A stretch of DNA of 64,000 nt from assembly GCF_023898315.1 (NCBI RefSeq), contig NC_064617.1, forward strand, positions 717,295,202-717,359,201, written 5' to 3'. A program made the position numbers and the translations under genes. Source of the stretch: Schistocerca nitens. Its lineage: Eukaryota; Arthropoda; Insecta; Orthoptera; Acrididae. This document shows, in pieces, positions 12,190 through 23,715 of this stretch. Each line of letters opens with the position of its first letter. Within the stretch, counting starts at the first letter, position 1. Below the pieces are notes generated by a model. The model did no database searches. It was given only the letters and a program-made list of their open reading frames with translations, and was not told where the DNA came from.

Positions 12190-12955
12190 TATAAATAACA
12201 TGGCAGTGATTACTGTGGTTAAGACTGTGGAGATTTTAAGTCACTGCCTTCAGAGAGGAACAAGCTCTCTAAAGCACAGACATGAAGGTATGTTGCTTTT
12301 GACGGAATGTGGTGGATGGGAGCAGCTTCCGGTTCTGTAGTACTTATAGGCCAAGTCAAGGGACTGTTATGTGGTAGGCTTTCTGGGTAATTCCAAACTG
12401 AAGGGAATTTGCTGCTCCGAAATGACATTATTCATTGCTTGTTAAACTGGGTTTTGCTTCAAACTCATGGGCAGTGTAGTTGGTCTTTGCCTTGGGTCAC
12501 CCTAAGCATTGCAGAACTCAGAAGTTATAGAAGTTATTGGTGATTCGTTGTCTATCAGATTAGTGTGTGTACTATGACGTGAGTATAAAGTCTGCAGTTA
12601 TGGTGATGTGGGGACTGGATTATAGTATCAAATTTTCACCTAACTGTCCAGTGCTAAGTGTGTTATTGGACCTCACATGGATTTTTCTGTATCTCACTGG
12701 GTAGCAGGAGCTGTATTGTATGGTATCTCTGTTTCAGATTAAACTTAGATATGGTAAGTACCAGTTGTCTACATGGATAGTAAGTAGAAAGCCCAAACAA
12801 CTAATGGTGGTTAGACGAGTGGAAATATACCACACTGGCGACAAAAGATGGAACCCCATGAGCCATTTCACTGATGTTTGTATGTTATGTAAATGTATGT
12901 TTCGTATCTTTATGTCCTAAATTAAAGTGCTTTTAAATTTATTAATTAGTGAATT

Positions 12956-15772
12956 TGGTGGTAATTTCGATTTTAGTGATGCTATTATTGATTTCAGATT
13001 TTGGTAATGCTGTTACTGGTATTACGTGAAAATGTTCAAATAAGAGTGCAGGGGGTCCCTCTGTAGAAAATTATAAATAAAGGTGAGTAGACATGTAATC
13101 ATTGGGAGTATACCAAAGGTTCCCACCAAAGTCTGTGTTGGAAGAATCCTGAACTGGGCTCATCTTGGAGCCATATATGTCCTGTTAGTATTAGGGGGTT
13201 GTTATTATTGCTATGAAATGTGGGATAATTACACGTTTGGAAATAAGTGCTAGAGAACCCATGTGGTGTTGCCTTCAAATTTATGTGGAAGTGAAGCATC
13301 ATGAACTTTAATGTTTCTGTAATGGCTTGTTGCCTATAAACTGTTCCTCCTCTGTAACCTAATCGTATCACGTTTTCTATGAAGGCTTTCTTATGAGGGA
13401 TTTGGTAATATATCAGATAAATGTAATAACAATGTTTTGATAAATGTAACTCTGTACTCATTTTCTGAATTTGATTCGAGTAGTTGATGTTCCAAGGCAC
13501 AAATGGTAGTAGGCCATAACATCCAGCAAATCAGCACACAGTGACAGAATTCTTGGTTTAATGATTAATTGTAGCTTCACTATTCACTTATTATTGTAAT
13601 TTTATGATGTTACAGAATGACATCAACAACTATAAGGGACCTCACTTATCTAGGGAAAGCGGAGCTAATGTACAAATGCAGAAATGAGGTGTCCAAATGC
13701 AAGAAAATGTCACTGAATTACAGCAAAGGTTGCACCAAAAATGGAATTACCAATGACTGTGATCCCAGAGGGTGTAGAACAGGTGAGTTTGGCTGTCGCT
13801 GCTGTTAATATTGTGCTTGCAGAAGTTAATCAGGCAAGGGAGTTATTTACTGAGTTGATACCAATAGTTCGTAAATTATAAGCTAAAGTAGTGCGTTATT
13901 CACACAGAGTGGATGATTTGGTAGACTTACCTGCTGAACAGAGATAGGCATTTCAAAAGCAAATTGTTGAATTGTGGGAATGGAGTAATATGTCGGCATT
14001 GGAAGAGGGCATGAGTGCCACTAAGGAAACAAGTAGGCCCCAAAAATTATAATACGCATTGGAACCCCATGTAAGTATGTACACTAAATTACCCAATCCT
14101 TTAGTGCAGCTCTTAATAGGTTATGAGGTAATATTATGTGACACAGTAGCAGTGCTGCATTTGTTAGTAAAGATTGAGGATCAAATTGACCGAATTGGAG
14201 TATCGCCGCAACGTGTGTTGGGGAGCTACCTTAATGTAACTAAGAATAACCTAGTGCAAGGAATTGCCTCCAAGAGTTTTACAGGAATTAACCTATTCTA
14301 CATATGTTTGCAAAAGGAAGAAACAGGAAAGAGCTCTGATTATGTAGGTAGGATAAAGCAGAGTTTAAGACCTGAAGATCAGCAGATGGCAGTATTTTAT
14401 ATGTCCACAGTAATTTTAATGATTTAAATAAAATAGTTTGCTATGTGCAAGGAATGACACATGTAGATGCTCAATGTGACGCCAAAGAGGGAAGAAGCAG
14501 CTGTGGTGTGAGTACTGGTTTATTATGTAACGTGGAGGGACACAAAGCAAGAGACATTAATAACCACGGCTCACAATATAATAATACAATAAGAAATATG
14601 AATTGCTGTAGATGCAACATAACGGGAAACATATCGAAAGATCATAATTTATGGAGACAGGCAAGAACACCAACAGAGGAAGGGGGAAGCAGGGAAATCC
14701 AATACTGGGGATGTGGGGGACAAGGTCATATGAAACGAGAATGTCAACTACAGATATAAGGGGGAAAGGAGAAATGATGCCAGGAGAAGGTGGCTGCATT
14801 AACAAATCTAAATTGTGGTCCCTTATTTAGAGGTATACATTATGCAGACTGGTGAGATGAAATTACCATTTATATGTTGTAGTGTCAATGAAGAACTGGT
14901 ATGTGCCTTGTTAGATTCAGGTAGTCCAATAACAATAGTTAGTGAACAGTGGGCTTGAAGCATTAGTGACCATTGTACAATGGTAGCCACTGTTAATTCA
15001 GGAAGGATAAGTAAGCAGAGCAGCCAACAGTACTTGGATAATAAAGGCTATTTGTGGGTCAAATTTAAAACTGGACCATATACCTAGAAGACGAAGGTCA
15101 AGATCAAAGCCTGTTTGGCCACTCCACATGTTATTAGCTCAGACTTTATAGCTACAGAGGGTTTGAGCTTGGGTATTATTAAGAACTTCACCCAAATGGT
15201 TGCTCCGCTAAATAATATAAGCAACGAGGCTTGTAAATTTAAGTGGGAGGAACCACATCATCAGGTTCTTGAAAATATCTTTTGAACAAGCATGGAATAC
15301 AGCTCCAGTTTTGACAATACAAGGTTTTGATAGCCAATTTATTCTTCAGCTAATGCGTCATTGATGCATCCATGCACGGAGTGGGAGTAGTTTTGCTCAA
15401 GGAAAGTGCTGAAAGGAGGCAACCCATAGATTATGCATCAAGGGCACTGAATGAAAAAAAAAAATCCATTTATGAAATTGAAGTGCTGGCGGTACTGTAT
15501 GGATTAGTTCAAATACATCTAGAACCCACACATTTTTACCTGGAGACAGACAACCAGGTGCTTAGTTGGGTGCTGGCCAAACACTGTAAAAGAAGGTATA
15601 CAGCAAATTGGGCAGTAACAATACCTGAATTTTCCTTTGATGTAGTAAATATGAGAGGAAGTAACAACATGATTGTGGATACTTTAAATAGTGTTTGATT
15701 CCCAGAACACCTAAGAGAAGCTGCAGATAATTCATTTGGATATTATCTTTGCATATAGATAGGTTTATGGCA
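12956..15772 (+). mobile_element. Internal region of the fossil LTR element
   Basis: Holds the gag-like, zinc-knuckle, protease and RNase H remnants described for the whole element. The gag-like part has KLPNPL and LHLLVKIEDQ motifs. The 13000-13600 stretch after the left LTR has no recognisable coding sequence. Parts of pol usually found between protease and RNase H are not recognisable. Confidence 0.6.
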
Positions 15773-16613
15773 ATGAATGGGCTGTATGTCATGCATCATT
15801 GGGAGGACAGCGGCGGCAACCAGAAAGGTTGTTACATGGTGGACCAAGGAGCACTAACTAGCAAGTGTGGGCTGTATGTGAGGCAGAACATAAAAGAAAA
15901 CGTGTGTAACAAGTGGGGCAATGGCAGTTGGTGTTCTGTAAACGAAATGGAAGTTTGCGGTGATTACTGTGGTTAAGACTGTGGAGATTTTAAGTTACTG
16001 CCTTCAGAGAGTAACAAACTCCATCAAGCACAGACAGAACAGTGTATTGCTTTTGATAGAATGTGGTAGATGGGAGCAGTTTCCTGTTCTGTAGTACTGA
16101 TAGGCCGAGTCAAGGGGCTTTCTGAGTACTTCCATACTGGAGGGAATTAGCTTCTTTGAACTGACATAATTCATTGCTTGTTCAATTTGGTTTTGCCACA
16201 AACTCATGGCCAGTATAGTTGGCCTTTGCCTTGGGGTCCCCTAAGCAATATAGAACTCACATAATGGAACAAAAGTTATTGGTGATTGCGTGCCTATCAG
16301 ATTAGTGTGCATACTAGAGCTCTGCATTTCGATGAAAACAACCGCTCGAGCATTTCCCATTTCGTGCCGCTGCTCGACGGCTGGGAAAGGCCCACGCTGC
16401 GATACGGCTGTGACCGTCTAATGCGCCATGTGGCCGGTTGTGCTCCACCTCTCGGTTATCGGTTGGACGGTCGAGCACTGCCGGACGCTCGAGCGTACTC
16501 ACAATCTCGGCCGGTGACAGTACAACCGCCGCGCGCTCTGCAGTGCCGAATCGCATTACAAACCGTGTGTAAACGCAGTTGACGACCTGGCCTTGAGCAG
16601 CGCAGACAGCGTT

Positions 16614-18290
16614 ATGGATAAACCAAGTATAGGTCGTAAACGTTCCATTCATGAAACAAAGAGAAGTGTTATGGAGAGAATTAGAAGCGGCTCATTAGTC
16701 CTGAAGAAGAAAGACATGTCGGAAGAGGAGGCGAAAAGTGAAGCTTGGAAATCGTTTGCACTTGTAATGGATCCTGTCACGCAGGCTTCTGCTGGTTTCG
16801 TGCAATGTACCACATGTGATACCATACTTCCGTACCAGTCAAGCACAACAGGTATGATTCGGCACTGCAAAAGTAAATGCGGGGCAGAAGTCCACCGGCC
16901 ACTTGCAGTACCGAGTAGCATAAAGAAAGTTGTTGTTGATAGGTTGGTCGATATGAGTAGAATAGATTTGCTACCGTTAAATACTTGTAGTAAGATTGAC
17001 TTCAAGAATTATTCGCAGGAGCTCATCAATGTTGGCGCCACTTACGGCGAAGTCAGTATAGAAGATGTTCTTCCGCACCCTATCACTGTATCGCGGCATA
17101 TTAAAGAAAAGGCAGACAAAATACGGGTGACAATGGTGCCCAAGCTAATATGTGCCTTAAAGAACAAAATGTGCACTTTAGACGCTGATCTGTGGTCTGA
17201 TAACTACAAGAAGAGAAATTTTTTGACTGTGACGTCGCATTATGTGAATGATGAGTGGCAGCTAGAAACGCTTGTTTTGATAACAGCCGAGTTTCCGGGC
17301 GTACCTAAGACAGGAGAGAACATACGGCACGAAATCGAAGAGTGGATGCTTGAGTTAGGAATTATCAAGAATGGTCTTACGAAATGTTACTTTGTCGCCG
17401 ACCAAGGAGCTAATATGAAGAAGGCACTTGAATCTAAAGACCGTTTGCCTTGTTTTGATCACTGCTTGATGACTGCGCTTCATCACACATTTCAAGAGCC
17501 GTTTTTAGAAGACGAAGCCCCTGAAATCCTGTCGTGTCTACTATCAGCAAGAGCTATAGTAGGCTATTTGAAGAGATCGGGTCACTCGGGGGCGTCTGCG
17601 GCACTCTGTGAAGCAAGAAGCTGTAACTCGGTGGAACAGTATACTGTTAATGCTCAATTCCGTCGTAAGTCAAATCGACGATATTCGAGATCTGCTAGAA
17701 TCCTAGGGGCAATCGACACTCTTAGAAACCTTCCAAGAAGGATGCGTACGAGACGTTGTCGCTTTCCTAACCCCCTTTAAAGAAGCGAGTTTGGATTTGG
17801 AAACTGCAAAGGTAACAACGCTGGAACGTGTGCTGCCGTGGTACAAGAGTCTGTTACATCATTGTGAACCAATAGACAGTGACAACGAGGTAAGAACACT
17901 TTCTATAGGTTACGATCCTTTATACAACTGCTGAATTATCAGAGTGCAGTTATGTATATTGGGTTTCCTTTTCAGCTCATGGCAGCATACTTCATCACAG
18001 AGAAGTGTAAAATTGAGGCTATCCATTACGTTGCCACGGTTCTATGGCCATCACGGCATCATTTGAAGAAACTCACAGCAGACGAAAAGCAAGCCGCGTA
18101 TGAGAGTACGATTGTACTTGGAACTGCCCGTAAATGGTAAGGTTCATTCACTGAAACCAATTAGTAAACGAATGTTTGTTTGTCTAATCTGCCATCTTTC
18201 GTTAGATCAACATTTATTAGGTCTACAATGTGATATTTGGGAAAGGTTTCGCAGCTTAAACATTCCACAATGCGTTTTGATGTAATTTGT

Positions 18291-18326
<36 letters not shown>

Positions 18327-18775
18327 GTCACCGTAAATATAGTCGTTTAGTAACCAGTAATTCTAACTACGGTGTATGCATATTGGAAGGTGACAGGAAT
18401 ATCTTACGGATGTTTTCATTCATGTTTAGAGTCCATTCAAGCAAACAGTGACCAAGTTCTTCCCATGAAAATGTCCAGGATGGACTGGAGTTCGGATGAG
18501 GACGACGAAGATGGACACACAGTTACTACCAATGAACTCGACAGGTACCTTTCGCTCTCCAAATCCGACTGTAGCTGTGCCGAAGAACAAATTTTGCAGT
18601 GGTGGAAAACACACGCGGGGCTATTTCCAAGGCTGTAGGTAGTAGCCAGAAGGGTTCTCTGTATTCCTGCCACCAGTGCTGCCAGCGAGAGAAATTGTAG
18701 CCAGGCCGGTCACCTGCTGTCCAGCAAAAGATCGTGCCTGTTATCAGACAAGGTGGATGATCTCTTATTGATCCA
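16614..18775 (+). pseudogene. hAT transposase (BED finger, RNase H-like, dimerisation domain)
   Basis: The first ATG is at 16614. A BED-type zinc finger (CTTC then HCKSKC, residues about 64-90) is followed by the RNase H-like domain, with Asp in TLDADLWSD (about residue 188) and Asp in VADQGANM (about 261). A frameshift lies near 17604-17610, after which QEAVTRWNS (the hAT RW signature) reads in another frame. An in-frame TAG follows near 17703. GAG followed by GTAAGA at about 17890 and TTTTCAG before CTCATGGCAGC at about 17975 look like an intron. The segments from 17975 to 18140 and from about 18440 onward carry VLWPSRHHLKK, LQWWKTHAG, IPATSAASERN and LLSDKVDDLLLIHHN, the C-terminal dimerisation domain. 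The rest is intact, so decay is recent. It is Hermes/hobo-like rather than Tam3-like as far as motifs show. Confidence 0.85.
18293..18325. repeat. (TA)n microsatellite
   Basis: About 16 TA units, lying between coding segments of the hAT transposase, probably in an intron. Confidence 0.95.
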
Positions 18776-19995
18776 TCACAATTACGTAAGTATTCACAAC
18801 ATACAGCGTAATCACAAGGAAGGAAACATTCTTCAAACTCTATAAATGTATGGTTCCACTTTCATTGACTTCACAGGAAGAAGTTCAAACCGCCAGCTGT
18901 AGTAATAGCTCCAGGAACAAAAATGACGCCTGTGTATCAGGACGCACCAATGACGAAAAACGAATTGTATAGTCATGATTCACTTGTAACGTTATTTACA
19001 GGTCATAATTTGTTCAGAAATTAACGTTTGTGCAACAAAATTTCGTGAGTATTACTTTTAACTCCGTCCTTCCTTCCCGATCCTGCATTCAATGTTAGTA
19101 CAATGTATACGTGGCCGAGTTTGGAGATAGGCTACACATAGTCCACTGTGTTCCCGTTTGTCTACCAAACGGAACAAAATACTAAATAAAGACATTACAG
19201 TTTTTAACGTTACAATTACTGGAATACATGATAACCTCAAAGGCGAAACTCCAGTAGTCTGCAACATATTAACAAACATCAAATGTAACATATACAAGTG
19301 TATTGTTTAGGTAATAGAACTGGTAGTAAACAACAAAAGACATTTGTAAAAGAAATAAGTGAGTGGTTAATGTGAAGCTGTGGCCTCTGATCTCAAGGAG
19401 TGTGACGAAGCGCGGCTCGCTGGCACTGAGTCCACCGGTTACTGGCGACCGGCCGAGCGTTTGGCGCACTCGGCCGAGCGCTGGCGATCGGCTGCCCACA
19501 GCTGGCGGAAGAGGACGCTCGGCCGCGTACTCCCGAGAGCCAGAGGGTCGAGCGGGACACGCCGGTAAAAATCGGAGATAATGCAGACCTCTAGTGCATA
19601 CTGTGATGTGAGTATAAAGTCCGCAGTATGGTGATGTGGTGGTTGGATTAAAGTGCATTTTTAGCATCAAATATTTTTCATCTAACTGTGAAGTGCTAAG
19701 TGTGTTATCGGAATTCCCATGGATTTTTCACTACCTTGCTGGGCAGCATGAGATGTATTGTACAATATCTCTGTTTCAGATTAACCTTAGGTATGGTAAC
19801 TACCAGTTATCTATCTGGATAGTAAACAAAAAGGCCCAAACAACTAATGGTGGATAGATGAGTGGAAATGTAGCATGCTGGTGAAAAAAGATGCAACTCC
19901 ATGGGCCACTTTGGCCATGTTTGTAAGTTATGTCAATGTATGTTTTGTATCTTTATGTCCTGAATTAATGTGCTTTTATATTTATTAATAAGTGA

Positions 19996-20354
19996 ATTAG
20001 ATAGTGTGACGTTCACCTGCTTTATTTCTTCGTTGATAGTCCTTGGTGTCAATGTACTGCATTGTTATACTGGCTGAAAAATGGTGGTGGAAGTTCAACA
20101 CTGATACTGTAAATGATGTAGTCCACAGTTGCTCAATAGCTTTTCACAGTTCTTTACTTTCACTGTTCACAATCTCCCAATATTACACAATTATATGGCC
20201 AGTTCACTATTGGCGAATGTTGATAAGCCTGATTAATATGTTGCAGGCATCATCAGCATACTACTACAATGGTTTGCTGTTGAACATCTATGAGCAGTAG
20301 AAACCTAACCATACAGTTCACAGTTCTTGCAGTACAATACAGTACGTGTGAAAA
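19996..20354. other. No recognised gene
   Basis: Unremarkable AT-rich DNA between the LTR element and Tc1 copy 2. Nothing identified. Confidence 0.5.
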
Positions 20355-20356
20355 TA

Positions 20357-21778
20357 CACTCCTGGAAATTGAAATAAGAACACCGTGAATTCATTGTCCC
20401 AGGAAGGGGAAACTTTATTGACACATTCCTGGGGTCAGATACATCACATGATCACACTGACAGGACCACAGGCACATAGACACAGGCAACAGAGCATGCA
20501 CAATGTCGGCACTAGTACAGTGTATATCCACCTTTCGCAGCAATGCAGGCTGCTATTCCCCCATGGAGACGATCGTAGAGATGCTGGATGTAGTCCTGTG
20601 GAACGGCTTGCCATGCCATTTCCACCTGGCGCCTCAGTTGGACCAGCGTTCGTGCTGGACGTGCAGACCGCGTGAGACGACGCTTCATCCAGTCCCAAAC
20701 ATGCTCAATGGGGGACAGATCCGGAGATCTTGCTGGCCAGGGTAGTTGACTTACACCTTCTAGAGCACGTTGGGTGGCACGGGATACATGCGGACGTGCA
20801 TTGTCCTGTTGGAACAGCAAGTTCCCTTGCCGGTCTAGGAATGGTAGAACGATGGGTTCGATGACGGTTTGGATGTACCGTGCACTATTCAGTGTCCCCT
20901 CGACGATCACCAGTGGTGTACGGCCAGTGTAGGAGATCGCTCCCCACACCATGATGCCGGGTGTTGGCCCTGTGTGCCTCGGTCGTATGCACTCCTGATA
21001 GTGGCGCTCACCTGCACGGCGCCAAACACGCATACGACCATCATTGGCACCAAGGCAGAAGCGACTCTCATCACTGAAGACGACACGTCTCCATTCGTCC
21101 CTCCATTCACGCCTGTCGCGACACCACTGGAGGCGGGCTGCACGATGTTGAGGCATGAGCGGAAGACGGCCTAACGGTGTGTGGGACTGTAGCCCAGCTT
21201 CATGGAGACGGTTGCGAATGGTCCTCGCCGATACCCCAGGAGCAACAGTGTCCCTAATTTGCTGGGAAGTGGCGGTGCGGTCCCCTACGGCACTGCGTAG
21301 GATCCTACGGTCTTGGCGTGCATCCGTGCATCGCTGCGGTCCGGTCCCAGGTCGACGGGCACATGCACTTTCCACCGACCACTGGCGACAACATCGATGT
21401 ACTGTGGAGACCTCACGCCCCACGTGTTGAGCAATTCGGCGGTACGTCCACCCGGCCTCCCGCATGCCCACTATACGCCCTCGCTCAAAGTCCGTCAACT
21501 GCACATACGGTTCATGTCCACGCTGTCGCGGCATGCTACCGGTGTTAAAGACTGCGATGGAGCTCCGTATGCCACGGCAAACTGGCTGACACTGACGGCG
21601 GCGGTGCACAAATGCTGCGCAGCTAGCGCCATTCGACGGCCAACACCGCGGTTCCTGGTGTGTCCGCTGTGCCGTGCGTGTGATCATTGCTTGTACAGCC
21701 CTCTCGCAGTGTCCGGAGCAAGTATGGTGGGTCTGACACACCGGTGTCAATGTGTTCTTTTTTCCATTTCCAGGAGTG
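20357..21778 (-). mobile_element. Tc1-like transposon, copy 2, apparently complete
   Basis: A 1422-bp element with inverted ends CACTCCTGGAAATTG and the complement of CATTTCCAGGAGTG, flanked by TA (20355-20356 and 21779-21780). The right end is a better match to the left than in copy 1. The transposase frame is open throughout. Confidence 0.95.
20512..21534 (-). CDS. Tc1-family transposase, intact, DD32E spacing
   Basis: A 340-residue protein starting MPRQRGHEPY; the upstream in-frame codons lie outside or at the edge of the element and are not used here. Residues about 11-55 form a first helix-turn-helix (DFERGRIVGMREAG to HRCCRQW). A second DNA-binding part spans about 70-130, with a basic GLQSHTPLGR region. 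The catalytic residues are Asp155 (VVFSDESRF), Asp244 (FQQDNARPH) and Glu277 (DLSPIEHVW). Only 32 residues separate the last two, against 34 in standard Tc1. The enzyme would cut and paste DNA at TA sites. With open frame and good ends this copy could be autonomous, but activity is not shown by sequence. Confidence 0.93.
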   Translation of the reverse strand: MPRQRGHEPYVQLTDFERGRIVGMREAGWTYRRIAQHVGREVSTVHRCCRQWSVESACARRPGTGPQRCTDARQDRRILRSAVGDRTATSQQIRDTVAPGVSARTIRNRLHEAGLQSHTPLGRLPLMPQHRAARLQWCRDRREWRDEWRRVVFSDESRFCLGANDGRMRVWRRAGERHYQECIRPRHTGPTPGIMVWGAISYTGRTPLVIVEGTLNSARYIQTVIEPIVLPFLDRQGNLLFQQDNARPHVSRATQRALEGVSQLPWPARSPDLSPIEHVWDWMKRRLTRSARPARTLVQLRRQVEMAWQAVPQDYIQHLYDRLHGGIAACIAAKGGYTLY

Positions 21779-21780
21779 TA

Positions 21781-22425
21781 TTTCTCAAATAAATTGAACA
21801 ACATTGTCGTTAATTGTTCTAACACATGGCCTATTTGTGTTACACTTATTCCACTGTTAAGTTGATGCATTGTTGTCAATCTAACCAATACATAATTCTT
21901 GTCTTAAAATACGCCATGGACTCGGGACCAAAAATCGATCCTTTATATATCCTCACAATAATAGGCACTGTACAAATACATTGTTTATGTTTAAGTTACA
22001 GAAATTATAAGTAAAACATAACTTGTTCAATTAATTGAATACATCGAAAAATTCCTTCTTTTTAATATTTTCTTCTACCACAAAGCTTAGGCTGAATTAC
22101 TTGTGTAAATAATGAAATTAACAGATATAGTTATACAAATATTACTTTTGACAAATCTGGTAATTATTTTGGAATTAATTAAGGGCTGGCTTTGCTAATA
22201 TGTTTTTTGAATAGAGCCCAATAAGTACTTTACGAATCCTATCTATGTGATCGCCGTAAGCATAGTGACAACAGTGCATCCCAATTTAAGTTATACAATA
22301 TAGCACTGAAGATGGTCACTCAGTGACAGAAAATCGTTTTTGCAATAGTAAAAAATATACGACCAATGCTGTCTCTTTTTTCAAGTATATTTAGTTAGTT
22401 GTTATAGTCTAGGTCATTAGAGTGG
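21781..22425. other. No recognised gene
   Basis: AT-rich sequence. No coding similarity seen. Confidence 0.5.
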
Positions 22426-22429
22426 TTTG

Positions 22430-22985
22430 GTGGTTTTTGTTTGTATGCAGATTTCTGGATTCAACATGAACTATGAACTGTTTGAAATCTGTGAAATAAT
22501 AATGCATTACGGTGAATTAAAGAGCAATGGAAAGATACTCATTATATCTAAGAGCAATGGTTTCCTAACTGAAAAGTCACACCAATATGAAACACAAAAT
22601 TTCTGTCATGCATTAGAATAAATGAGAAAAAAATCCAAACAAACACTAAATGAGAGGAAAAATAGAGATGATGTGATAATTAGGCACAAACAACAACTGT
22701 ATCAAAGATGGGCACAATATCTTTAAGATATACTGAATATTAACTCAGATATGTATTTAGATACACAGAAACAAGAGGAAAATATAACGGCAAGAGAAGA
22801 GGTAAGGGAAAAGGAAAAAGATCAACAATACAAGAAATGAAGCTGGTGATATACTGATTGAAAAATAGTATTGCATTTGGTGGAGATGGCATGTCAGAAC
22901 TTATAAATTGTGGTGGTCAACCCCTAATGCATGAAACGCGTGCAATAATAAATAATATATTGGAACATTAACAAAATTTCTCAGT
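22430..22985 (+). mobile_element. RTE-like LINE remnant
   Basis: Around 22690-22730 the plus strand reads RWAQY then DILNI, and around 22865-22975 it reads FGGDGMSELIN, CGGQPLMHE and IINNILEH. These resemble the region just upstream of, and at the start of, RTE-type reverse transcriptase. Stops and shifts are frequent. Boundaries are unclear. Confidence 0.5.
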
Positions 22986-23715
22986 GCTTGACAGTGCATG
23001 ACAACAATACTGAAGAGAAAACTCTTTCCTAGTATACTGGTAAATATTATTTATTTGCTCATGAACTGTCTTTCAGATTCTTTGGAAACCATCATATGGC
23101 AACTGACTATTGCAAATCCACCTGAAATGACATCTGCATCTGTGCTCTGAAAACCACTGTCAGATGCACGGCAGAGGATTTTGGTTGGTTGGTTGGTTGG
23201 TTGGTTGGGGGGGAGGGACCAAACTGCAAGGTCCATCAGTCCCATGTTCCCAGTAAAATAATTACACAAGGGAAAGAAGAAAAGAAAGGAGACAAACAGC
23301 ACTATAACAGGAGAAAGGAAGAAGGACAACTAACACTACTATTGACAAAACAGGAAAAGAAAACCACAGAGAGAAGCAAGAAGCAGGTAGAAGGGATAAA
23401 AAGAGGAGAGCAGATGACCGTGGCTGGCCGACCATGAGAATAAAAAGGAAAGGCCAGCCACTCTGTGACATATTAAAACATCCAGCCTAAAAAGATTAGA
23501 GTGGAGAACACAAAGGGACAAAGGACATGTGCTAAAACTTATATAGAATGATAAAACCCACCATCACGTATAAAACGTAAAACTAAATTTGCTGATGAGA
23601 CGTTGTCAGCTAAAATTAATGGCAAGAAGTACGGTAACTGAAGAGTCCATCGCAGGGCAGTCAAAGGAGGACAGCTCGCCAAGATATGGGCCACCATCAG
23701 CCAGGCACCGCAAGG

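Larger units (their letters stand above)
10549..12955 (+). repeat. 5' LTR, split by SINE fragment and Tc1
   Basis: The repeat begins near TGTTGGGCTGAGTGTCACGC, aligned with the right repeat at about 15773, and fades at GTGAATT near 12955. Removing 10666-10724 and 10773-12191 leaves a continuous match to the right repeat. Shared anchors are ACAAGTGGGGCAA, GATTACTGTGGTTAAGACTG, CATGGATTTTTC and CCCAAACAACTAATGGTGG. Confidence 0.8.
16315..19593 (+). mobile_element. hAT DNA transposon, full length
   Basis: A 3279-bp element. The left end TAGAGCTCTGCAT and the complement of the right end (TAGAGGTCTGCAT) match at 12 of 13 bases. Perfect 8-bp target duplications GTGCATAC lie at 16307-16314 and 19594-19601. 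GC-rich subterminal stretches (16340-16560 and 19400-19560) repeat GGCCGAGCG-like words on both sides, as transposase binding regions of hAT elements often do. The other LTR of the host has the empty site. Confidence 0.95.
10549..19995 (+). mobile_element. Fossil LTR retrotransposon (Ty3/gypsy type) with nested insertions
   Basis: Two direct repeats of about 1 kb (once insertions are subtracted) bound an internal region of about 2.8 kb on the plus strand. Inside are a gag-like stretch (about 13617-14430), a zinc-knuckle region with CCHC-like spacing (about 14600-14757), an aspartic protease motif LLDSGS (about 14905-14925) and an RNase H region with YASRALNEKK and ETDNQVLSWVLA (about 15365-15700). 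The element is broken, with many breaks. The LTRs differ at roughly 12 percent of aligned sites by eye, so the insertion is old. A SINE fragment, a Tc1 and a hAT element later landed in its LTRs. Confidence 0.75.
15773..19995 (+). repeat. 3' LTR, split by hAT element
   Basis: Matches the left LTR from the GGGCTGTATGTCATGC stretch to the AATAAGTGAATTAGA end. The match is interrupted only by the hAT element at 16315-19593 and its 8-bp duplication. Confidence 0.8.

Noticed and set aside
20512-21888. 458-codon version of the Tc1 transposase
   Set aside because: The upstream 118 codons run through the terminal repeat into flanking DNA; the 340-residue start fits the family.
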